A DNA stretch of 64,000 bases from Schistocerca nitens. Taxonomy: Eukaryota > Arthropoda > Insecta > Orthoptera > Acrididae. Position numbers and translations under genes: made by a program. Location of the stretch: assembly GCF_023898315.1 (NCBI RefSeq), contig NC_064619.1, positions 345,350,650 through 345,414,649 of the forward strand. The letters run 5' to 3'. Below the pieces are notes generated by a model, which was not told where the DNA came from, made no database searches, and was given only the letters and a program-made list of their open reading frames with translations. Below are positions 54,161-64,000 of this stretch, one piece after another. Within the stretch, counting starts at the first letter, position 1; every line of letters begins with the position of its first letter.

Positions 54161-56010
54161 ACACACGTACAGATAGAGGGATCCTTACAGTAACGCATAT
54201 ACAATGAAATAAGATTAGAAACTTTATATTTAACACTGCTGTTATGTTAGCATTTTTAATGTTCTGTTCCCAACCCCTCGCCCCCTCCCCCCTTTCTCTT
54301 CACAAACTGTTTTTTCACTAACAGTCTGTTTTTAACGAATTTTGTATCCTTTAATGTTGCATGGGTTATTTCCGCATCACCATTACTTTATTTCTTTAAA
54401 GTCAGTACCGCCATTAGACTGTTGTTTATTTACAGTGTTACATTTACACTTACACAATCATGATTTCGGCTTCAAAGTGCCATTATCAAGTATTTTAAGT
54501 GTTATAAATTAGGCAATTTATAACAGATCCTGACCGTATATGAAATGATTCACAAACTCTTCATGCACTCTCAGACTAGTGGATTTTTTGATTTGCAGCA
54601 CTACTTGAACCAACAAGAAATATGCCTTTCTGATGCTAACGGCGTTCTGAAAATTATCCACGGATCACATTAAGCCGAACGAAAACCAGTGACCGTGTCC
54701 CTGATAGTTTTTGAGAAACTCATACATTCACTACAGCAATGCTGACCTGAGACAGGTGATAGTAATGGTTTCCGCAAGTGCAGGTCAAGAAAAGCCTCAT
54801 AGTGGTGTTGCTAAGTATGCTCACCACAGCAGTCATGCAGAACGCCGCCGTCGTGTGTAGGTAGAGGACGAGAGTCTCGCTGCTGCTGCCATAACAACTG
54901 TGGACAACTAGACAGCCACACCTCCCCGTCTATCCGGCCACTCCCTACGATTTTTAGTTAATTCTTATGCCCTGCTAATTTTGCCCGTCGTACAGGACAT
55001 GCTCGCCAGTAGCAGAGAACGCATACACAGCAGCCCAATAGCGAGGTCCCTTCAAGCACACAAAAACCCAGCAACACGATGAGTCGCGATAAAATGCCAA
55101 TCACGTTACAATACAACCTTCTACTTGTAAAATCTATCGATTCAGCTCGGTCTTCACGACATCACCGAATAATTTGCCAATGATGCATTTGCGTGCACAG
55201 AAACGCCTCGCATCAGAGGTTCTCTGAAATTAGAAAGCTGCTCACTAGACTGGGACACTATTTTCTGTATGCCGTGCTACTTTCAAAAAGCATAAGAGCT
55301 TATCTTCAAAGTGCTCTTCCCAAAACATTAAAAGGTGCCACTTTCCTGCAGGGCTCGGTTGTAAAATGCACAACAGCCTGCGACCACTTTGGCTGGCCTT
55401 ACGTACAGACAATGCAAGAGGGTGGCACAAAACCAGAGCACCGAGCCTTACCACGAACACATATCACCCAAAAAACAAGGGACTCCAGCACCAGAAAACA
55501 GACAAATCCAGTACTGTATTAAATACAAAGAAATGAAGGTACAGAGAGCTTAGTGTATACAGTCACTGTGACCCAATAAATTTTAATAATATATTGTTGT
55601 TGAAATTAGCACTGTTATTACTCTATAATTAATGATACATCCTGATATTAAATAAAAAATTCATGCTACATTACTCGCAGTGTTTCAATATGAAGCGAAA
55701 ATTCAAATCCACAATTAAGTACTATATAATGAAACGACTAAAATCTTAGCTTCTGTGCATATGGAGCCCAGTTGCAGGCACGCATTTAATGTGTGATCTG
55801 TCACGTAAAACATTAACATCTGTGCACTGTAAATATTGCAACGCATTGGTAATCATAAGCTCATTGCTATCGTATTTAAGTATGAAGATGTGCTTCTTTA
55901 TCCACTGGACAGAAAACACCAAAATAACCGTCGTATATCGAAATTCGTTGTAACAAACTATAATTGATAAAGGTGCTTGTTTTCCGCAAACGTCCATAAT
56001 TATTTGATGA
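54161..56010. other. No confident gene; one more hammerhead-like hairpin at 54440-54510
   Basis: At about 54440-54510 the minus strand shows CTTGATAATGGCACTTTGAA, GCCGAAATCATGATT: a GGC/GCC hairpin directly followed by GAAA, related to the ends at 37.2 and 54.1 kb but without the exact CTGANGA box. The ORF at 55193-55522 (109 codons) has no domain. Confidence 0.35.
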
Positions 56011-56015
56011 TTTTT

Positions 56016-56515
56016 CCTTCATGTGGAGCCACAGTCATTAAAAAAAATTACGAGAAGCTATAACGTCCATTTCACTGTATGATATGTTGTATGACACGAT
56101 CTAGATTTCAACCTCAGGCCATTATCAAGTGTCACAACTGTATTGCCCGTTTTGCTGCTTTCGGAGTGAACTTGGTCTTCAAGTGGCTGTAATTGGGGAT
56201 GACTTTATTTGCCCTATATTTCTTGTTGAATTTTATACATTCTACTGCTTTGGTTAATTTTATTTCTGTTCGTTGAAAATGAAGTACGTCTCCATGCGTA
56301 TGGCTAGACAAACAGTTGACGATATTTTTTCTTCATGTGGAGCCAAGTCGTATAAAACTTACGGAAAGATATAATTGGCATTTGACTGTATGATACGCTT
56401 TGTCATATGATCCAGAATCGAGCTTTAGGCCATTATCCAGTCATGCCCAATTACATCCACCTGAAGACCGAATCCACTTCGAAAGCCGCAAAACAGGCAA
56501 TACAGTTGTAATACC
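56016..56515. repeat. Composite direct/inverted repeat
   Basis: Segment A (56018-56130, from TTCATGTGGAGCC to GGCCATTATCAAGT) is repeated directly at 56331-56440 with mismatches. The following segment B (56129-56202: CAACTGTATTGCCCG, TTTTGCTGCTTTCGGAGTG) recurs inverted at 56440-56515 (CACTTCGAAAGCCGC, CAGGCAATACAGTTG). A contains TTTCAACCTCAGGCCATTATCAAG, whose minus strand is again a GGCC hairpin followed by GAAA (written here only in part: GGCCTGAGGTTGAAA). Confidence 0.75.
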
Positions 56516-56845
56516 TGTAATAGCCAAAAGCTGAAAGCGGTATGTGTAAGAATGTATATCTTATAGTCAAACAGCGGTTACATCATTCCGTAAGTCTATA
56601 ATTCCCTTCGAGTGAACCTATATTTACAATAAATTAGAATGATGTAACTAATAGTTCAGCTGTTTCTGGTACAATTACAGAATGAACCTATACCCGCACA
56701 GGTAGCGATTTTCTTAGCAACACTGTAGTCTTCAGTCACTGGGGTGGCACTATCAAAGCAGCCTTTACGTTTGTGCGAGTCGCTGGTCGATTCTGATGAT
56801 GTCTGCCTGCAGGACATGTCTGGAGAGAATGTAGTGCGCCAGCTG
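56516..56845. other. No recognisable feature
   Basis: AT-rich. Confidence 0.35.
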
Positions 56846-56849
56846 GTAG

Positions 56850-57090
56850 GTACGCGTGTATGGATTGCAAAAGGCGGAGCGCTCGTGGCTGCAGGTCGCG
56901 GTGAGTGACGTTAATGGAGCGGCCCGCGGTGACTGTGGGCCTCGCGCTGATGCCGGCCAGATACCAGATACTGTTGCTGTCCGCGGGAGGCCTGCCGGCT
57001 GCCGCTGGCTATTAAGAAGCGAGCCGAGGCCGCCTGCCACTCCCCTCGGGTGGCCGCATCCACTGTGTCTTCCAGCTCACCGGCCGTCGC
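56850..57090. promoter_or_regulatory. GC-rich island with TAAT cores
   Basis: GTGACGTTAATGGAGCGGCC (about 56903) and CGCTGGCTATTAAGAAGCG (about 57003) in CpG-rich sequence, with no repeat. ORFs on both strands reflect the composition. Possible regulatory element, by inference. Confidence 0.3.
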
Positions 57091-57495
57091 TTCTGAGAAT
57101 GTTTCAACGCCGGTGCGAACACATATCCTCTATATGTTCTGGGAGGAACACATCCACCCCCACTCCCCCCCCCCCCCCCACACACACACACGCACGCAAA
57201 CACCATTATTTTCACCACTGCCAGCTTTGAAGGCTGCACATACGTCAACACAGGACTGACCATATGTCACAGAGCTATGATTCTAGTATGCGTGAGGATG
57301 TAAGGTGACAGTATTCTCTGACACCACACTCACCTCACATTTTTACTAAGACACATGTGGTTATTTTTTATGTTTAAATTAATACCTGAATTTACCCCTG
57401 AACTCAGTGCCCCTTTCGAATTCATTCGTTGGTTATAACAGTACCGTGAAAAAAGGACTCGTTCAAAAAAGAACTGCGCTCGTCAGAAGGAAGGA
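57091..57495. other. C-run and (CA)n microsatellite at 57164-57198, otherwise featureless
   Basis: A run of C is followed by a short (CA)n tract. Confidence 0.6.
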
Positions 57496-57499
57496 AGGA

Positions 57500-57707
57500 G
57501 GATTAGGGTTGAGCGTCGTATAAACAATAATGTCATTCGAGATGGAGAGCAAGCTCGGATTACGAAGGACCGGTAAGGAAATCGGCAGCGCCCTTTGCAA
57601 AGGAACCACCTCGGACTTTGCCATAATCACGGGAAACCTAAATCCGGAAGGCAGGAGGGAGATTTGAAGCGACGTCTGGAATGCGAGTCCAGTGTCTTCA
57701 GACTATC
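57500..57707 (-). mobile_element. SINE group G, diverged
   Basis: AATCGGCAGCGCCCTTTGCA, ACGGGAAACCTAAATCCGG and GGAATGCGAGTCCAGTGTC follow the group G order. Confidence 0.7.
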
Positions 57708-57960
57708 ATGTGAGAAGCGCTTGTCGCTGTTGTGAATTCCCTTTCGCGGAGTTTAGTCACCTTGTACATGACTTTTTCTTTGATGCCACTTCTGTGACTT
57801 GCGCGCCGATGATAATGAAATGATGAGGGGAACAACATAAGCATACACCTAGACCCGAGCGGAGAAAATCCCCGGCCCTGTTGGGTATCGACCCGGGGCC
57901 CCATGATCGAGAGCCAGCAACACTAAGCATAGGACAACGAGATGGTGACGCACAATATTT
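57708..57960 (-). mobile_element. SINE group E, diverged
   Basis: On the minus strand: a tRNA-like head with CTCGATCATGGGGCCCCGGG and GGGTCGATACCCAAC (B box), GGGGATTTTCTCCGCTCGGG, then TCATTTCATTATCATCGG and GCGCGCAAGTCACAGAAGTGG. The last module is shared with group F at 62.7 kb. Confidence 0.7.
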
Positions 57961-60030
57961 TATTGATATTACACAGTTAGATTATAACAAAACAAAGCCA
58001 CTGCGGAACAAAAGCGTTACAGACAATTACATGGTTATAAAGCGTAAAAGGTACAGTTTTATACTACAGACTTAAGATCCAACGATGGTGCAATTAACTT
58101 GTACTTGGCTTTCAACATCATACTGAAACCAACTTCTTTATCCAGTAGTAACTATCGTTTACTCATAAGGAGAAGTACTGAGTACACACGTTATTTTATG
58201 ATTAATCCTCTACAGTTCGCATGAACTCTATTACGTTACGGGTACGACACTACACGCGATTTGCTTGATACGTAAAAGGAGACAGGGATGAATAAAACTA
58301 ATTCGCTCCATTCCATGAGCAGATAATGGCAAATATGCTAATTTTAGAGAACTAATAAGAGATTTTTGACATTTGCTGATGATGTCTCAAGGAGATTACA
58401 TGACGAATATAAACAGATACGGCCATATAATAGAACACTGCAACACACACGAAGGACGTAAGACAGCAGCCTCTGATCGTACTTCAACACAGACAGCAGT
58501 ACCGAACCACAAACTCACTGAAACAGCGAACTCTTTCACGTAAAGCATACAACCTTACACAACATTAGAATAATTAAATTGTGTTAGAATAAATATTGTA
58601 ATTCAATCAACCATGTAAACCTGTTCTATCTTAAATTAAAAAAACAGGCATATCGATCCCGCCGTCATTATACCGATGTTGGGCTGTAACACTTGTAACT
58701 GAACAGTTAGTACATAAGCAACATAACAGGTAAAATTCAAGACACATAATATAGGAACTGAAGGTTAATTAATAACCTCCAGAAAAAACATACTTTACAT
58801 TCATACACCGTAGCACTTTCCACAATGTGCATTATAGTTACAGTGTTTTTTTTTCTAAATAGTGTTAGAAACTTTAATCTGTAAATTAAAATGTAGCGTG
58901 CTGGAACTGTAAGGCTCGAAGGCTTTCAGATCAGGCTGGCTCAGACAGGGTAACATTTTCCCCTCTCTTTGAATCCCAATCTTTCCTATCATCTAACATA
59001 ATATCTTCTTAAAATTTGAATACTTTTTTATTCTTTCAATTTCTAATGTATTTTTAATTTATTACTACTTCAATTGTAATTGCTGCAAACTTGCTGTTTT
59101 TTAATACTGAATACGTTTTATAATCTATATGAAAAGCTGTAAAATGAACAACCTGTCATAAAATGAAAGGCAACAGGTCTCTAATTGAGCAATAAATCGA
59201 ATGAGTCTCCTTGACTGAAAGCTATTAAGCTCGAAATGGTGACACTTGTAAGGTGTTCTCGTTCTGTTTTCGGCAGTATTTACTGATTTAAACTGAACTA
59301 AAGAATGAAAAGCTAAGAAACGGAAAGGCATTGAAGAGTGAGAGGCTAATCTCAGTACCGTCAAAATCTGGCCCACTATATGAAGACATAATAAACGGTC
59401 ATGTATGTCCTATCAAATTGGACTATACAGCATACAGCAGACGGTATTAGCACGAAGCGGTGCTGCCACACATAGTTGTGATTTACTTCACGACTATTTA
59501 GAAACGGTAGAATCTTAAAAACTCAAAGGAAAATGATTAAAGCGTTCTCTCTCTGTATTTGCATTTTATCTTTCACGCGTTCGGTTTCTTACAGAATCTT
59601 TTATGTATACCATCTAAAATTCACGAAGTTAATGTGGGAGATTCTAAGTACACAACTGAAAAATTGCTCATTAAGACGGTTATTATTTGCTTATGCTTTA
59701 CGTAATCTATAATCCCAGCCCATCATAGATGTCCTATGATAAATAATGTGAAATAGACTTGCAGAATTCTCAATCGCAAAAGGTAGTAATTTTAACACAA
59801 CAGAGATTTTGTGTTCTTTTTGAAAATATTTAATGCTCTCCCAAACGTAAGCTTTGTAACAGAAGCTATACTTGCAAAAAATCACACTGGCCTTGTGGAA
59901 TTACCTTTTAGTGGTACATAATCAACATCCGAGGGAATAAATTTAAGACTCCTTTCAATAAAAATTTTTTAACATATTCTAATCCCTAGACTGAATCACA
60001 CTCAACTTATAAGTTCAACGCGAACGAGGC
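57961..60030. other. Long AT-rich stretch without recognisable features
   Basis: No ORF with a domain, no repeat end and no RNA gene seen. Confidence 0.45.
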
Positions 60031-60046
60031 ATAATGTAACTAAAAA

Positions 60047-60203
60047 GGAGCGGCTGGTCCCGGCGGAGGTTCCAGTCTTGCCTCGGGCATGGGTGTGTGT
60101 ATTTGTCCTTAGGATAATTTAGGTTAAGTAGTGTGTAAGCTTAGGGACTGATGACCTTAGCAGTTAAGTCCCATAAGATTTCACATACATTTGAACATTT
60201 TTT
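60047..60203 (+). mobile_element. SINE group C, 5'-truncated with target-site duplication
   Basis: It begins inside the tRNA head (GAGCGGCTGGTCCCGG) and runs through GAGGTTCCAGTC and TTTAGGTTAAGTAGTGTG to ACATTTGAACATTT. TAACTAAAAA (60037-60046, 60204-60213) is a perfect 10 bp duplication. Confidence 0.9.
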
Positions 60204-60213
60204 TAACTAAAAA

Positions 60214-61010
60214 CGCCAAGTAAAATGGTAAAATACGAAGTCCGAAGTGATGGTCGTTCTCGCGTACTCTACGGCGTTGACGAAACGCGAAAAAAGGCAT
60301 CACGCCTAGCTCACAGCTACTGAGGCAAACGCCTCTGTCACTCTAAGTACTTGCGTTTTAAATTTTAAATAAAGAGTATCGATTTCCGGTACCACATTTC
60401 ATATACGAGTAATAAGCGTCGAAAAGTGCTACAAAGAGATAGTCAAAGCTCTGATAGCAACAACTGGCAGTGTAGATGCGCACCAGCGACTACGATCTAC
60501 CACGTAGCGATACGTTTACTTTTAGCTTCCTAACTTTGGAATTGTCATGCACATCGCAGTTAGTTTAATGTAGAGCATCTCCCTTATTAACTATGCAAAG
60601 AGTATTTTCTTCTTTTTGAAAAAGATATTGTATGATTACCTAAAACAATAACTGCAGGAAACTAAAGTCGCTATCGCATGTTACAAAAAAAAATATAACT
60701 GTTCTGTTTCTCCATGTAAAATTTTGGAAAAACACGCCAATGTAAATTTTGCCATGTGTGTAACTATTTCCCTTGAACGGCTGAAATAATTATGCCAACA
60801 CACAGCAGTTTATCGGATTTCCAGATTAATAAAACTTTTTTTTAGAAAGTGGCAAGTTTTTTATTTTATTTTAATTATTTTGGGTATGAACAAAATTAAC
60901 TTTTATGTCTTCAGTATCTAGCGTTTTTAACACTTTGAGAAACTTTCATTGTTTTCGGATAGAGGTAACCGACTCTTCTGAAACTCAGAGAGCATACCTT
61001 TAGAATATTC
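60214..61010. other. AT-rich, no recognisable feature
   Basis: No ORF or repeat end. Confidence 0.4.
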
Positions 61011-61019
61011 CGGGTGTTT

Positions 61020-61420
61020 TTGGTAGACGTTGCTGACACGGGACTGCTGTGAACGTTGCAGCGTGCAACAAAACTTTGGTTAAGTTGCGTCGTGCTCTTC
61101 GTGACAAACGCCACAACACTAATGCTGACGGTGTCAAACTTCTTCATGACAATTCTCGCCCGCATGTCTCTGCTCCTTTTCGGGAGAAAATCTCCAGGCT
61201 TGGGTGGGAGGTGCCCCTGTATCCACCATAGAGTCCGAACCTTGCACCGTCGGACTTTGATCTGTTTGGTTTCTTCAAGAAATTCCTGGCCGGCCAACGT
61301 TTTGTGACAGATGCGGAAGTGAAGTCAGCAGTCCGCAAATGGCTAAACTGAACCAAACGAACTTGTACGAACAGGGCATATTGAAACTGATACCACGGGG
61401 GGAGAAACGTGTTCAGGACG
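61020..61420 (+). pseudogene. Mariner transposase C-terminal remnant with a stop codon
   Basis: DD34D mariner fragment. NKTLVKLRRALRDKRHNTNA, then LLHDNSRPHVSAPFREKI (second catalytic Asp, at about 61147), GWEVPLYPP, an in-frame TAG at 61229-61231, then SPNLAPSDFDLFGFFKKF (third Asp, 34 residues after the second) and LAGQRFVTDAEVKSAVRKWL. The stop sits where Tyr is usual (PPYSP). The N-terminal half is absent and the C-terminus decays after about 61350. Confidence 0.85.
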
Positions 61421-62615
61421 TTGGTGGCTATTTGTCTATTCAGAAAAGTAGGTAAAAGATGTAACTTCATTTGTGATTTCTTTTTGTCTTGTCACATATT
61501 AAACTTTTTGGTAACAGAGTTATTGCGCGTTACTTTCCTATCTTACCTCATGCTTTGCAGTACCCATACTCTTCGTTCACTTCAATCGAAACTGTTGCAA
61601 CTGACAGTACAATTCGTAATATGCTTGACTTCAGGGATTTTACTATTCATACCACCAATTTCTTCTCGTGCTGCATCCCTGCAAATGTAGCACAAAGTGC
61701 TTCGTCATGTGAAGAACAATGAACCCCAGCTGCTGTTCCTTGTAATATTTTGCTCTTTCATCGTCAACCAAATTTTTAAATTCCTTCTGCATGGTATTAC
61801 AATATCGTTTCATACCAAAATTTCAGCGCTAGTCACTTGTGCGGGTGTATACTATATGAGAATTACCACCCGTCTCTTCTGTTATCCCCACTTACTTTTT
61901 AAAGAATTCCGACTATAATTCGCTACGCTTCCTCTTTTTGTGCAAATAGCCATTCGACCTGTGCACGTCCTTCATACCGCGAACACCAGAATTCTCGCGG
62001 ACAGATGAGACTTGCAGCGACCGAAAAATTCCACGCCGCAACACTAAATGAAATGCTGCACTGTACCGAGTTCTTCTGGGAAGGAACGAGCAAAGCCGAG
62101 ACAGGCCGAGCCTTGGCCTGGACGTGGCCCGCAGTCCCAGTCTGTATGAAGTCTGGCGTGCCATGGCCGGTCTTGGCTTAGAGCTTAAGCGAGCTGCGAC
62201 GAAGGAGGGGATAAACTCTACACAAATATTATTCAGAACGCTTTGTAAAAGTGCATTGGTTGCATTGCTATCAGCACAATTGACTAAGAATGGTGTGCAT
62301 TCTTTCTTTTAACAGGATCATCAGTAATTCTCCAAGAAACATTTGGACAAAAACTCCATTGGAGTCTTTTCTGCCAGTAACTGTCATTTATGAAAGTATT
62401 TCTGCTAAGAAAATCAAATTTATCGTAAGAATCCCAGGACTCACATCGCACATCGCACACATGTAAGAGTGAGTATTAAGATATTTATTTTTGAGATGCA
62501 TGGAGTGGTGCGCATTGGCTGGTCGCAATGCGTACACTCCACCACATGAAGCCTTCTGATCAATAAACTAAACGACGTCTTACTTTTTTTTTTTTTTTAC
62601 CTAGAAGAAAATCAT
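61421..62615. other. No confident gene; carries one copy of a diverged direct repeat
   Basis: About 61655-61815 resembles 63760-63885 (GCAAATGTAGCACAAAGTGC / GCAAATTTAGCACAAAGTGC, and TTTTGCTCTTTCATC in both). A GC-richer patch lies at 62060-62210. Confidence 0.4.
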
Positions 62616-62619
62616 GGTG

Positions 62620-62840
62620 CTGCCCGCCTAAGTAGCAAATCGGTAGCGTTACCGCCTCCCATGCGAGAGGGCCAGGGATCGATTCCCGGCAGGGAACTCG
62701 GTGTTGTGTGTACTTCATCATCATTGTCATTGACACTCAAGTCGCCGAAGTGGAGTCTACTAAAAAGGCTTGCAATACGGCGACCGAACTCCCAAGTGGT
62801 TATCTCGGCCAATAAATGTCATACGATCATTTCATTTCAT
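62620..62840 (+). mobile_element. SINE group F
   Basis: tRNA-like head GCCTAAGTAGCAAATCGGTA, GCGTTACCGCCTCCCATGCG and B box GGGATCGATTCCCGG. Shared module TCATCATCATTGTCATTGAC and CAAGTCGCCGAAGTGG, then the tail GGTTATCTCGGCCAATAAAT and GTCATACGATCATTTCATTT. The boundaries are approximate. Confidence 0.8.
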
Positions 62841-62883
62841 TGTGCCATTTCTACATAGGACTAAAGGTAAATACCAGTTGTCA

Positions 62884-63019
62884 CTACGGTCGCAGGTTCG
62901 AATCCTGCCTCGGGCGTGGATGTGTGTGGTGTTCTTAGGTTAGTTAGGTTTACGTAGTTCTAAGTCTAGGGGACTGATGACCTCAGAAGTTAAGTCCCAT
63001 AGTGCTTAGAGCCATTTGA
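62884..63019 (+). mobile_element. SINE group A, 5'-truncated with target-site duplication
   Basis: It starts in the tRNA part (CTACGGTCGCAGGTTCGAAT) and keeps the whole tail. ACCAGTTGTCA (62873-62883, 63020-63030) is a perfect 11 bp duplication, so the truncation happened at insertion. Confidence 0.94.
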
Positions 63020-63030
63020 ACCAGTTGTCA

Positions 63031-64000
63031 TATGTGCTGTAGCTCGAAGGGCAGAGATGACCAAGATTTTGGCACACCAACCATGCACTGGTAGGGCGCC
63101 ACAGCTCTCTCGACATGCTGCATACTTTCCCCACTACCACGCAACACAATCTGAGTATGGGGAGGGGAAGAGGGGGAACTGCGAATGGGACAAATTTAAA
63201 TGCAGTACAGTCACATCGCATGCGACTTGGTTTTATATTTCATATTTTTCCACAACACAGATCACAAAAAAACAAAATTTCAGAATTATTTATTTTTGAT
63301 GCGCTGGAAACTTGGAATAATTTCTGTCTGGTACAGACTCTCAGTATGCGGACAGACGCAGAAAATTCCACAAATTTTCGCACTCACGTTGCTATGCAGT
63401 CCTGAATGATTTAGTTTTATAACTGAAAAGAGCCTTTAACATTTTTTAGTCGGAATGTTTTATGAAATTTGCAGCCTGATTACGCTACCTGAAGAAAACG
63501 TCCTGGGCAGTTTTAACGTAAAGTAATTTGTCTTTTAAATGTCAATTACAACGGTGATCAATCCGCCCATCTGAAATGGCAAACAGGAAACGGAGCAAAT
63601 ATGTAATGTTGGTAGTGTCGTCAAAACGTTTAGAATACTATTCTTGTAATTTTTGCAACGCCACAATGAATTCCTCAAAACTCGTATTCTTTATCTTCAA
63701 TGAGCTTGGGATTGGATGGTTTTCTTTTTTTCAGGTGATTTTCTTTTTTAAATGTATCACCATCAAGTGCTTCTCGCTGCAAATTTAGCACAAAGTGCTT
63801 CAGTCTGACGGTCACTGTAAGTTTTTGCTCTTTCATCATCAAATAAATCTTCACATTCTTTCTACATGGTGATATAATGTTGTTACATAGTAAATTTGCA
63901 GTAACCATTGATTATGTCATTTATGCTGGGAATTTTTTTGTCTTGTGTCATTAACATCGTTTAAAAAAACGATTGTGACGATAGCTAGCTCGAATATTTC
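63031..64000. other. No confident gene; carries the second copy of a diverged direct repeat
   Basis: ORFs 63006-63221 (minus), 63115-63405 (plus) and 63675-63908 (minus) have no recognised domain. The repeat copy is at about 63760-63885. Confidence 0.4.

Noticed and set aside
58375..58425. FADD-like box (TTTGCTGATGATGTC)
   Set aside because: No other RT motif nearby; four residues can occur by chance.

Overview
The window looks like a piece of a very large, repeat-rich insect genome. It is most likely an orthopteran such as a Schistocerca locust. That inference rests on my recognition of the tRNA-headed SINEs, the Tc1/mariner families and the CR1/Jockey-like retrotransposon with a CTACAT-type tail, and I could not check it against a database. 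Base composition is AT-rich with long stretches of no recognisable content. I found no convincing host protein-coding exon, no true tRNA or rRNA gene and no CRISPR array. Everything I can name is a transposable element or a small-RNA-derived repeat, with a few GC-rich islands that may be regulatory.

Layout. 0-15 kb: a TTAA-flanked inverted-repeat element (52-1851), a mariner remnant (4.7-5.3 kb), a palindromic tRNA-related composite (9.2-9.6 kb) and a Tc1 copy broken by a nested mariner (12.4-14.4 kb). 15-22 kb: SINEs and a roughly 3.3 kb CR1/Jockey-like retrotransposon on the minus strand (18.2-21.5 kb), carrying two later insertions. 22-33 kb: an intact-looking Tc1 element (22.7-24.1 kb), nested SINEs, a mariner that has lost a catalytic Asp (26.1-27.0 kb) and a second Tc1 disabled by one stop codon (31.5-32.9 kb), inserted at the edge of an LTR. 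33-46 kb: an old Tc1 carrying an LTR-like insert and a SINE (37.7-39.9 kb), another decayed Tc1 (40.2-41.3 kb), SINE-in-SINE and tandem SINEs, and a 5S-rRNA-derived SINE split by a retrotransposon tail (45.4-46.1 kb). 46-64 kb: a mariner MITE, an internally deleted mariner whose short ORF keeps only the DNA-binding region and the C-terminal end, more SINEs, a truncated Tc1, a complex direct/inverted repeat (56.0-56.5 kb) and a last mariner remnant (61.0-61.4 kb).

How it fits together. DNA transposons of the IS630/Tc1/mariner superfamily (at least 12 copies of several families) and SINEs (about 30 copies) dominate. Many insertions keep target-site duplications, so their relative ages can be read. 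The SINEs fall into groups that I label A, B, C, D, E, F and G (local labels). Heads and tails are exchanged between groups. The CR1-like element or a relative is a plausible but unproven source of the SINE machinery. The most unusual items are the modular SINEs, the potentially active Tc1, the mariner DNA-binding mini-ORF, the 5S-derived SINE, the hammerhead-like repeat ends and the GC-rich islands with homeodomain-type TAAT cores.
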